A stretch of DNA of 8,314 bases from an uncultured Bacteroidaceae bacterium (GTDB lineage Bacteria; Bacteroidota; Bacteroidia; Bacteroidales; Bacteroidaceae), in contig CAKRMO010000039.1 of the NCBI GenBank assembly GCA_934364765.1, positions 1-8,314 on the forward strand, read 5' to 3'. A program made the translations under genes and the position numbers. Positions 1-6,105 of this stretch are shown piece by piece; the stretch's first letter is position 1; every line of letters starts with the position of its first letter. Below the pieces are notes generated by a model that saw only the letters and a list, made by a program, of their open reading frames with translations, ran no database searches and was not told the origin of the DNA.

Positions 1-759
1 CCGATAGACGATGTGCTGTGGTATGACGACGACGTGCCGGGCAAGGTGCTCAACGAGCGCATACGCTTCGACGTGCTCTCGCAGCAGCCCGAGCTCATGA
101 CCAACGGACTCCGCGCCCTGCCCAACACAAACTATTATTACATATACGACGGCTACTGCGACGGAATACGCTTCACCGACGACACCCAGCTCACGCTCCT
201 GGAGGTTTACGGGCTTGCCGGCAACCGCGCCTTCGAGCAGGACGAGCCTTTCTTCGAAGGCAACTACGATGTGATTTTCAAACTTCCGCGCGTGCCAAAC
301 AGCGGAACGTACGAGCTGCGCGTGGCAGTGGGCAACGGCGACAACTGCGGCATGATGCAGGTTTACGTGGGCTCCGACCGCAACAACCTGCCGGCAATAG
401 GCCTGCCCGTGGACATGAGGTATAACGAGAACACCGAACGCATAGCCTTCTTCATAGACGGCGACGACAAGGAGGAGAACTTCCGCCTGGAGCGCAATAT
501 GCGCAACCACGACATCATGAAAGGCACAAACTGCTACGGCAGCGCAAGCTCGGCCGGCACAACGGGCGGGCGGAACGACGGCTTCGCGCTCCACAAGCTG
601 CGCCACATACTGTATCGCGGATATGTGGACAAGGACAAGACATATTACGTGAGGTTCAAGACCATACTCAACAACCCCGCCGCACACCTTGACATAGACT
701 ATATGGAATGGTGTCCGAAGAACGTTTACGCAGGAGTTGAGGCGGAGGATTACTGGTAA
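1..759 (+). CDS. Fasciclin/DUF5108-type surface protein, C-terminal part (5' truncated)
   Basis: The frame is open from the first base of the window, so the real start lies upstream and only about 252 C-terminal codons are visible; the GTG at 13 is internal. The visible part is rich in aromatic and acidic residues with alternating beta-strand patterns, consistent with a secreted beta-sandwich. Short stretches such as GTYELRVAVGNG, YYVRFK and LDIDYMEWCPKNVY resemble the C-terminal region of Bacteroidetes fasciclin-domain lipoproteins that often sit beside SusC/SusD pairs. That assignment rests on recalled family resemblance, not a search. No membrane segment is visible, and the signal peptide, lipobox and any fasciclin domain would be upstream. 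The gene is separated from the next one by a strong hairpin and a new promoter, so it probably ends an upstream operon. It could instead be another glycan-binding surface protein. Confidence 0.5.
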   Translation, partial: PIDDVLWYDDDVPGKVLNERIRFDVLSQQPELMTNGLRALPNTNYYYIYDGYCDGIRFTDDTQLTLLEVYGLAGNRAFEQDEPFFEGNYDVIFKLPRVPNSGTYELRVAVGNGDNCGMMQVYVGSDRNNLPAIGLPVDMRYNENTERIAFFIDGDDKEENFRLERNMRNHDIMKGTNCYGSASSAGTTGGRNDGFALHKLRHILYRGYVDKDKTYYVRFKTILNNPAAHLDIDYMEWCPKNVYAGVEAEDYW

Positions 760-804
760 GGCAGCAGCCACCGCAAAGAAACCGGAAACACGACAGACAC
801 ATAC

Positions 805-840
805 AGCCCCCGCCGCCCTGCCATAAGGACGGCGGGGGCT
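805..840 (+). terminator. GC-rich hairpin, probable transcription terminator
   Basis: The left arm (805-818, beginning AGCCCCCGCCG) pairs with the right arm (827-840) over 14 positions with one C/A mismatch, leaving an 8-base loop. It lies 45 bases after the stop of the upstream gene and before the next promoter, where a terminator is expected. No T-run follows on either strand, so it is not a textbook intrinsic terminator; it may instead stabilise the 3' end of the message. Confidence 0.6.
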
Positions 841-870
841 GGGGCATCCGCCACTTCGCAAAGAAATTGC

Positions 871-878
871 TAACTTTG
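871..878 (+). promoter_or_regulatory. Bacteroidetes-type -7 promoter element (TAACTTTG)
   Basis: TAACTTTG matches the TAnnTTTG -7 consensus of the housekeeping sigma factor of Bacteroidetes exactly. It ends 22 bases before the ATG at 901, giving a predicted short leader. No convincing TTTG -33 element is seen at the usual 19-21 base spacing. It is the likely promoter for the ATPase-HAD-ribF unit. Confidence 0.6.
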
Positions 879-900
879 CAAAAGCATTATAAGCAAACCC

Positions 901-3537
901 ATGGCAATGCCCGATAGCGACACCACAGAAAAAATACGCCGGGGACTTTGTGAGGCAGAAATCACCACCGCACGATTTGCGCACGGCAGGAATGTGCTGA
1001 CCCCGCCACGAAGGCCGTCGGCGTTGAGACGGTATGCGGAAAAGCTCTGCGACCCTACGGTCAAGGCCCTGCTGCTTGCCTCGCTCATGTCCCTTGTGCT
1101 GGGTTTTTACGGAAACGGCTGCGCCGGGACGGTGGGGATTGTTCTCACGGTGCTTCTTTATTTCGGGGTGATGCAGGACTTGGAGGATTTTGTAGCGCAC
1201 CGCATCAGAAAGTCCCAAAAAGCGGGAGACGCATATACGGTCAAAGCCGTGAGGCACGGCAAGGTTTGCGAAATACCCCGCAGCGAAGTCGTTTCGGGCG
1301 AAATTGTAATCCTCGCACAAGGCGATGAAATTCCCGCAGACGGCATGCTGCTCGTGTCGCATTCGCTGCTTGTTGACGAATCTCCCGTTGCGGGAAAAAC
1401 CTCCGTGAAGAAAAGCGCGGCGAAACCCTCCGGCGAAACCGAACGCGCCGGCTTGCTTTTCCGCGCCTCACAGGTTCTTGAAGGGGATGCCGTGATGCAG
1501 GTTACGGCTGTGGGGGACGAAACCAAGATTGCGGAAATGCAAAAAACGGCGCCCCTTTCCGTTTACGCCAGCACCCCTTTCGGCAAACAGCTCACACGCA
1601 TCGTCTCCGTAACAAGCCGCGTGGTTTTGTATGTGTCCCTGGCCTCGTTTCTCCTGCTCACCGTCAAGGGGCTGCTAAAAGTGAACTATAGCGCAAGCAA
1701 CTGCTGGCACGACATATCCGGCACGCTTGTGAACAATTTCATGATGAGCGTGGCCATGATTGTAATCTCACTTCCCAAAGGACTTCCAATGCTTCTTCCC
1801 GCCTGCGTTGCGCTTAACGCCCGCAAAATGCGGAAAGGCGGAATTTCCGTCAGAGACCCGCAGGCCTGCGAGGAACTTAGCGCGGTTACAATGGTTTGCA
1901 CGGGGATTTCCGACTTCATAAGCCAAAACAGCCTTGTTGTGGCAGACATGAAATACTACGGCGCAAAGCGGGGCTTCTGCATCGGCGCGGCGGCAAACTC
2001 CACAGCCTTTCTTGTTGAGGACAGCAAATACATGGGAATTGGAAACGCGGCGGAATGCGCCATACTGCGCTGGATGAGAAAGGAAGGCGAAAGCTACGCC
2101 GACCTGCGCGAAAAGGCGGAAATCATAGACCGCATACCTTTTTCGGAGGAACGGAAATACATGGCGACCATAGCCGATGTGGAGGGTGAAAGATACCTCT
2201 TCGTGAAAGGCGCGCCCGAAACAGTGGAAAGCTTCTGCGACAACGCGGAACAGAAAGCCGACTTCGACAAACTGCTGAAATATTACCGCAGCAAGGCAAT
2301 GCGCACCCTCGCCTTTGCCCGCAAGCGTCTGGAACACGGCGAAAGCGACGCTTCCGCAGCCTTGTCGGCGGGAGGTCTGAAATACACCGGAGTGGCTGTG
2401 ATGCAGGATGCCGTGCGTCCTGACATCCCGGAAACCGCAGCGCAATGCCGCAAAGCGGGGATAAAGCTGAAGATTGTTACAGGCGAGAACGGCGAAACCG
2501 CACGCGAAATGGCGCGGCTGGCGGGCATCTGGACCGACACCGACAACGCGGAAAACGCCATCACAGGCGAGGAATTTGCGAGGCTTTCCGACGAGGAGGC
2601 CCTCCACAGAATACAGAAGATAAAGATCATAAGCCGCGCAAGGCCCTGCGACAAGCAAAGGTTTGTGCAGTTGCAGCGTAAACTCGGCGAGGTGGTGGCC
2701 GTTACGGGAAACAGCATAAACGATGTCCCCGCCTTCACGTTTGCCGATGCGGGCATAGCCTCAAGCAATGCGGAAGCGGCGGCAAAGGAGTCGGCGGGCA
2801 TGACGCTCGGGGAAGACTCCCTTGCAACGGTCCTGTCGGCCGTGAAATGGGGAAGGGCAATGTACGAGAACATGAGGCGGCAAATGGTTTTCAGATACAC
2901 CGCCAACGCCACCGTGCTCCTCACAGTGCTTCTTGGCGCGGTCATAGGCGCACTGACGCCGCTCACAGTCTCCCAAATGCTATGGATTGGCTTGATAATG
3001 GACTTCATAGCCCTTGTGGCGTTGCTCACACTGCCCCCGACAAACCGCATGATGAGGAAAAAGCCGCGCAAGCACACCGTTTATATAGCCACAAAGGCTG
3101 TGGTGCGCAGGGTGATGCTCACCTCACTGGCTTTTACGGCCATACTGCTGGCTATGCTGCGCATTGTGGAATGGCTCAACGCACAGCCCGGGCTCCTTCC
3201 CGCGCTGCAACTGAAAAACCTCTCCATGTTTTTCTCCGTTTTCGTGTTCCTGCAATTCTGGAACCTGCTTAACGTCCGCGCATGGGGAAGCCGCAATTTC
3301 GCGTTCCACAAGTTTTTCAAAAGCTACGGAATGCTGGCGGGGATGCTCCTGATACTCGCCGGGCAGGCGGTGCTTGTGGAGTTCGGCGGCTCGGCGTTCC
3401 GCACGTTCCACCTTAACTTCAGCGTATGGCTTGAGATGTTTTTCACAACATTCCTCGTGTATGCCGTTCCCGAAACGGTGTGCGCCGTCCGCCGCAGGAC
3501 AAGGGCCGGGCATCCTAAAGGACTAATAACAAAATAA
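901..3537 (+). CDS. P2-type (PMCA-like) cation ATPase homologue lacking catalytic residues; probable pseudo-ATPase
   Basis: This is an 878-aa, full-length homologue of Bacteroidetes PMCA-type Ca2+ ATPases. Visible in order are the N-terminal cation-ATPase segment (about 15-50), M1-M2 (about 55-95), the actuator domain (about 110-220), M3-M4 (about 235-305), the P-domain start (about 325-345), the N-domain, the rest of the P-domain (about 495-645) and M5-M10 (about 660-865). N-domain marks are kept: FSEERKYMAT and KGAPE (436-440), as are DAVRP (503-507), K585 and N607/D608. Catalytic marks are not. The DKTGTLT segment reads GISDFIS (335-341), placing Gly335 (codon 1903-1905, ggg) at the phosphorylated Asp between an intact C333-T334 and Q342-N343. 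TGES reads AGKT (164-167), PEGLP reads PKGLP (292-296), TGD reads TGE (527-529), TGDGVND reads TGNSIND (602-608), and the M6 NLIMDT reads GLIMDF (697-702). Family knowledge says such a protein should not form the aspartyl phosphate, so ion pumping is unlikely. There are no stops or frameshifts. ATG 901 is chosen as the first start after the -7 box; ATG 907 is an alternative. The HAD gene follows 12 bases later. Confidence 0.9.
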   Translation: MAMPDSDTTEKIRRGLCEAEITTARFAHGRNVLTPPRRPSALRRYAEKLCDPTVKALLLASLMSLVLGFYGNGCAGTVGIVLTVLLYFGVMQDLEDFVAHRIRKSQKAGDAYTVKAVRHGKVCEIPRSEVVSGEIVILAQGDEIPADGMLLVSHSLLVDESPVAGKTSVKKSAAKPSGETERAGLLFRASQVLEGDAVMQVTAVGDETKIAEMQKTAPLSVYASTPFGKQLTRIVSVTSRVVLYVSLASFLLLTVKGLLKVNYSASNCWHDISGTLVNNFMMSVAMIVISLPKGLPMLLPACVALNARKMRKGGISVRDPQACEELSAVTMVCTGISDFISQNSLVVADMKYYGAKRGFCIGAAANSTAFLVEDSKYMGIGNAAECAILRWMRKEGESYADLREKAEIIDRIPFSEERKYMATIADVEGERYLFVKGAPETVESFCDNAEQKADFDKLLKYYRSKAMRTLAFARKRLEHGESDASAALSAGGLKYTGVAVMQDAVRPDIPETAAQCRKAGIKLKIVTGENGETAREMARLAGIWTDTDNAENAITGEEFARLSDEEALHRIQKIKIISRARPCDKQRFVQLQRKLGEVVAVTGNSINDVPAFTFADAGIASSNAEAAAKESAGMTLGEDSLATVLSAVKWGRAMYENMRRQMVFRYTANATVLLTVLLGAVIGALTPLTVSQMLWIGLIMDFIALVALLTLPPTNRMMRKKPRKHTVYIATKAVVRRVMLTSLAFTAILLAMLRIVEWLNAQPGLLPALQLKNLSMFFSVFVFLQFWNLLNVRAWGSRNFAFHKFFKSYGMLAGMLLILAGQAVLVEFGGSAFRTFHLNFSVWLEMFFTTFLVYAVPETVCAVRRRTRAGHPKGLITK

Positions 3538-3549
3538 ACCATTTATAAG

Positions 3550-4182
3550 ATGAACGAATTGACCGGTATCAAAAACATAATCTTCGACTTCGGAGGCGTT
3601 ATCGTTGACCTTGACCGCGAACGCTGCATCGAGGCGTTCGAAAGGCTTGGCGTGAACGTGCGCGACGCTTTGGGGCAATATGTGCAAAGCGGCGTGTTCT
3701 CGGGAATTGAAACCGGGGAAATAGGCACAGAGGAGTTTTGCGACGCGCTGCGCGGAATATCGGGCCGCACCGACGTTCACGACCGCAAGATAATCGACGC
3801 ATGGAACGAGTTCCTCGTGGGAATACCGAGCGAGCGGCTGGAATGCCTCGCAAGCATCAGGGACAAGTTCCACCTGTTCATGCTCAGCAACACAAACAGA
3901 ATTCACTGGACGCTCTCCACAAACGATTTCTTCCTGTATCGCGGGCGCACGGTGGACTTTTATTTCGAGAAGATTTTCCTTTCCTACAAACTGGGAATGG
4001 CAAAGCCCGACAGCAGGATATTCAAGCTCGCCATAAAGGAGTCGGGGGTGAAGCCCGAAGAAACCCTCTACATAGACGACAGCAAGGACAACTGCGAGGC
4101 AGCCGCAAAGGAAGGGCTGAAGACATTCCTTTCAAAAGGCGGCGGCGACTGGATGGAACTTTTCAACAACGCCCGTAACTGA
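3550..4182 (+). CDS. HAD-superfamily phosphatase, subfamily IA, YihX-like
   Basis: A 210-aa cytoplasmic HAD hydrolase. Motif I is FDFGGVIVD with D13 as the likely nucleophile. The usual second Asp of DxD is Gly15, which is normal for the YihX-like branch (FDLGNV/FDLGGV) and not a defect. An alpha-helical C1 cap occupies about residues 20-95. Motif II is LSNTNR with S113, motif III is MAKPD with K152, and motif IV is YIDDSKDN with D176 and D177. E. coli YihX dephosphorylates alpha-D-glucose 1-phosphate, but substrates vary widely in this group. The gene starts 12 bases after the ATPase homologue, and its TGA shares its A with the ATG of ribF, so it is almost certainly co-transcribed and translationally coupled to ribF. 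A role in flavin metabolism, such as removing phosphate from a riboflavin precursor or from FMN, is suggested only by this context. The fold is certain; the substrate is not. Confidence 0.9.
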   Translation: MNELTGIKNIIFDFGGVIVDLDRERCIEAFERLGVNVRDALGQYVQSGVFSGIETGEIGTEEFCDALRGISGRTDVHDRKIIDAWNEFLVGIPSERLECLASIRDKFHLFMLSNTNRIHWTLSTNDFFLYRGRTVDFYFEKIFLSYKLGMAKPDSRIFKLAIKESGVKPEETLYIDDSKDNCEAAAKEGLKTFLSKGGGDWMELFNNARN

Positions 4183-5117
4183 TGACTGTGCTGCATGAGG
4201 GCGGCCCCCACCCCGCAAAAGCCTCGGCGGCCGCCGTAGGATTCTTCGACGGCGTGCATTTCGGACACCGCTTCCTGCTCGAAAACGTAAAGGCTGTGGC
4301 CCGCGCAAACAATCTCGCCACAATGGCGGTTACGTTCGCCGATCACCCGCTTGCCGTGTTGCGCCCCGGAAGCCGGCCGCCGCTACTGTCAACAACGCCC
4401 GAACGCATTTCGCTCATCGGGCGGCAGGGGATTGATTTTTGCGCCATGCTGGATTTCACAAAGCCGTTCGCCGCGCTTTCCGCAGAGGACTTCATGCGCA
4501 GCTACCTTGTGGAACGCCTCAATGTGAAGGCGCTTGTCATGGGCTACGACCATTCCATCGGGCACGACAGCGACAGCTCGTTCGAGCACTACCGCACCAT
4601 AGGCGCACGCCTTGGGATATGTGTTGTGAGGGCGGCAAAATACCTTCCGCCATCGGGCATGGAGATAAGCTCGTCGGCAATACGCGGCGCACTTCTCGCC
4701 GGAAAGGTGGAACAGGCCTCCGCAATGCTCGGCTACAGATACGCCCTTGCCGGGAAAGTCGTCGAAGGCCGCCACGTGGGCACAGGTCTCGGCTTCCCCA
4801 CCGCCAACGTAGATGCCGCGCCGTCGGGCAAAACAATACCCAAGCAGGGCGTATATGCCGCCATATCCCATGTGGACGGCACTAAGTACGCCTCCGTGGT
4901 GAACATAGGCACGAGACCAACGCTCCACAACGGCAGCGACACAACGGTGGAGGCTTTTCTCGCAGGTTTCCACGGAAACATCTACGGCAGTGACATCAGC
5001 GTGGAGTTTGTGTCCCGCTTGCGCGACGAGGTATGCTTCCCGTCGCTCGAAGCCCTGCAAAGGCAGATTTCCGCCGACAGCGAGGCGGCAAACAGGGTTT
5101 TGGCGAAATTGCTGTAA
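4182..5117 (+). CDS. ribF: Bifunctional riboflavin kinase / FAD synthetase RibF
   Basis: A 311-aa cytoplasmic enzyme that phosphorylates riboflavin to FMN with ATP and then adenylylates FMN to FAD; the length is typical of the family. The N-terminal FMN adenylyltransferase domain (about 1-180) carries the nucleotidyltransferase signature GFFDGVHFGH (20-29) and ISSSAIR (162-168). The C-terminal flavokinase domain (about 184-311) carries GLGFPTAN (202-209) for nucleotide and Mg binding, GVYA (223-226), NIGTRPT (241-247), and the likely catalytic Glu257 in TVEAF. All key motifs look intact. The ATG overlaps the stop of the HAD gene by one base, which indicates translational coupling. No ribosome-binding site or FMN riboswitch is visible upstream. 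The gene ends the unit and is followed by the REP hairpins, with no clear intrinsic terminator. Confidence 0.97.
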   Translation: MTVLHEGGPHPAKASAAAVGFFDGVHFGHRFLLENVKAVARANNLATMAVTFADHPLAVLRPGSRPPLLSTTPERISLIGRQGIDFCAMLDFTKPFAALSAEDFMRSYLVERLNVKALVMGYDHSIGHDSDSSFEHYRTIGARLGICVVRAAKYLPPSGMEISSSAIRGALLAGKVEQASAMLGYRYALAGKVVEGRHVGTGLGFPTANVDAAPSGKTIPKQGVYAAISHVDGTKYASVVNIGTRPTLHNGSDTTVEAFLAGFHGNIYGSDISVEFVSRLRDEVCFPSLEALQRQISADSEAANRVLAKLL

Positions 5118-5197
5118 GAGCTGATGCCCGCGACTTGTTCCAGGCGGTGGAATATAGGGAGTATGTATTTTATTGATTAAATGACTATTATATATAT

Positions 5198-5220
5198 GTA
5201 GGGGCGTATGGCATACGCCC
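5198..5220 (+). repeat. REP-type hairpin, forward copy, with GTAG foot
   Basis: GTAG (5198-5201) sits directly 5' of an 8-bp perfect stem, GGGCGTAT (5202-5209) with ATACGCCC (5213-5220), around a GGC loop. A short stem-loop preceded by GTAG or GGAG is the layout of REP elements mobilised by RAYT (TnpA-REP) transposases. It sits 80 bases after ribF and may also affect the 3' end of that message. No RAYT gene is in this window. Confidence 0.7.
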
Positions 5221-5273
5221 TGAATTGCGCGGATTTTGGCGGTGTTGCGTTACGGTTCATGCGATGGCATACA

Positions 5274-5296
5274 GGGCGTATGCAATACGCCCCTGC
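5274..5296 (-). repeat. REP-type hairpin, inverted copy, with GCAG foot
   Basis: On the minus strand this is a second copy of the same element: GCAG foot, then GGGCGTAT and ATACGCCC arms around a three-base loop. On the + strand the arms are 5274-5281 and 5285-5292. The stem is identical to the forward copy. The two copies face each other across 53 bases (5221-5273), like a REP doublet or REPIN. Confidence 0.7.
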
Positions 5297-5322
5297 AATT
5301 TTCGCAAAACCAATACCGCGAA

Positions 5323-5399
5323 AACTACATCGGATGCAGGAAAAACTACATAGGACGTGGAAAAAATTATATCAGACATAATTCAAACTACATCAGACC
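5323..5399 (+). repeat. Four tandem 21-bp repeats with AACTACAT core
   Basis: The cores begin at 5323 (AACTACATCGGA), 5344 (AACTACATAGGA), 5365 (AATTATATCAGA) and 5386 (AACTACATCAGA), each exactly 21 bases apart. The 3' half of each unit is A-rich and less conserved. Copy 3 is the most diverged and contains a small AT palindrome (AATTAT 5365-5370 with ATAATT 5378-5383). A spacing of two helical turns would place the cores on one face of the DNA, as for iteron- or operator-like arrays, but no binding protein is known. The repeats end 218 bases before the sigma gene. Confidence 0.75.
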
Positions 5400-5505
5400 T
5401 TTTTTTCGCAACTTGCAACGCCTTGTGAAGCAGATACTTACAAAGAATTTTGGAATAATGGCAATTTGTTGCTAATCAAAGGGTTATAAATTGCTGATGC
5501 TTTCG

Positions 5506-5513
5506 TACATTTG
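5506..5513 (+). promoter_or_regulatory. Bacteroidetes-type -7 promoter element (TACATTTG)
   Basis: TACATTTG fits the TAnnTTTG -7 consensus exactly and lies 104 bases upstream of the sigma-factor ATG. The -33 region is not a good match. It is the likely housekeeping promoter of the sigma / anti-sigma / receptor operon. A second, sigma-dependent start nearer the gene is possible but is not identified. Confidence 0.5.
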
Positions 5514-5542
5514 CGCAGCGCGGCACGTTTTTTACGCTTCGC
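5513..5542 (+). other. Possible hairpin in the sigma-operon leader
   Basis: GCGCAGCG (5513-5520) can pair with CGCTTCGC (5535-5542) at 7 of 8 positions around a 14-base loop that includes a T6 run. It begins at the last base of the -7 box, so part of the left arm may lie before the transcription start. A smaller GGGAA/TTCCC stem follows (5567-5571 with 5578-5582). Any role is unknown. Confidence 0.3.
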
Positions 5543-5617
5543 AAAAATTTTTCCCATTTAGGGGTTGGGAAACGGGCTTCCCGCTTGTATTATCACTGAA
5601 CAACGGTAAAAAAGACA

Positions 5618-6100
5618 ATGAAAGAACTGACAGAACAACTTTTCAAGCGTCATTATCGCAGGATGTATCTTCTGGCCAAAGTGCTTCTGCGCGACAGCGA
5701 CGCCGCAAAAGATGTTGTAAGCGATGTTTTTGCCGACGTATTGTACGGAAAGCCGGCTGTAAGGCCCGAAACTGCGGAAAGCCTCCTGCTTGTGTGCGTA
5801 AGGAACAGATGCCTTAACATACTGAACCGCGAAAAGGTGAGGGACAAAATCCAGAACCTTATGATGTGCGAGGCGGAATGCAGCGGGGAGCCGGCGGAAA
5901 GGCTTGCCGACAAGCTGGAACAGGTGAGAGACTGCATAGACAACAGCCTCACCCCGCAAACATCGCGGATAATCAAAATGCGCTACCGCCAAAAGATGAC
6001 CTACGCCGAAATTGCCTCGGCACTTCATATAAGCGAGGCGGCGGTTTACAAACATCTCGCGCAAGGCATCAAACAACTCAAAAAACAATTCAACCCCTGA
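5618..6100 (+). CDS. ECF-type sigma-70 factor
   Basis: A 160-aa RNA polymerase sigma factor of the extracytoplasmic-function class. Region 2 (about 7-45) contains the HYRRMYLLAK and DAAKDVVSDVFADV helices used for core binding and -10 recognition. Region 4 (about 111-158) contains a helix-turn-helix with MTYAEIASALHISEAAVYKHL for -35 recognition. There is no sigma1.1 or region 3, as is normal for the class. ATG 5618 gives a typical N-terminus (MKELTEQLFKRHY). The anti-sigma gene starts 5 bases after the stop, and the receptor gene follows, so the three genes form one signalling operon. In Bacteroidetes such sigma factors usually activate their own operon or a linked nutrient-uptake locus; the target here is not visible. 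Confidence 0.93.
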   Translation: MKELTEQLFKRHYRRMYLLAKVLLRDSDAAKDVVSDVFADVLYGKPAVRPETAESLLLVCVRNRCLNILNREKVRDKIQNLMMCEAECSGEPAERLADKLEQVRDCIDNSLTPQTSRIIKMRYRQKMTYAEIASALHISEAAVYKHLAQGIKQLKKQFNP

Positions 6101-6105
6101 AGAAA

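Larger units (their letters stand above)
5118..5617. other. 500-base AT-rich intergenic region with repeats
   Basis: No credible gene lies here. A 79-codon frame at 5236-5475 exists only because the 21-bp repeats lack in-frame stops; it has a repeated NYI pattern and no family resemblance. From left to right the region holds an AT-rich stretch (about 5150-5197) with a TATATATA tract, two inverted REP-type hairpins (5198-5296), four 21-bp tandem repeats (5323-5406) ending in a T7 run (5400-5406), an AT-rich spacer, a -7 box (5506-5513) and a 104-base leader to the sigma gene. Base composition is clearly lower in GC than the flanking genes. Confidence 0.8.

Noticed and set aside
1900..1920. Loss of DKTGT through a pair of compensating frameshifts
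   Set aside because: Reading the other two frames across this stretch does not give DKTGT, and conserved residues fit on both sides without any gap.
1768..2658. 296-codon minus-strand open frame inside the ATPase homologue
   Set aside because: It lies wholly antisense to a clearly homologous + strand gene, its translation is Cys/Val/Phe-rich with no recognisable motif, and the GC-rich codon pattern readily keeps antisense frames open.
3574..3600. HAD phosphatase inactive because the second Asp of DxD is Gly15
   Set aside because: Gly at this place is usual in the YihX-like group (FDLGNV, FDLGGV), whose members are active phosphatases; motifs II to IV are complete.
4150..4200. FMN riboswitch ahead of ribF
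   Set aside because: The ribF start overlaps the upstream coding sequence by one base, leaving no room for a leader, and no such structure is seen ahead of the unit at 841-900.
5200..5294. Invertible promoter (phase-variation switch) flanked by the inverted hairpins
   Set aside because: The 53-base interior has no TAnnTTTG element on either strand, it is short for such switches, and no recombinase gene is nearby. REP hairpins explain the symmetry better.
5323..5406. CRISPR array
   Set aside because: The period is only 21 bases with an 8-12 base core and no unique 30-base spacers; no cas genes are present.
5236..5475. 79-codon + strand frame containing NYIGxxK repeats
   Set aside because: The peptide repeat is the 21-bp DNA repeat read in one frame; the frame begins inside the REP pair and has no resemblance to a known protein.
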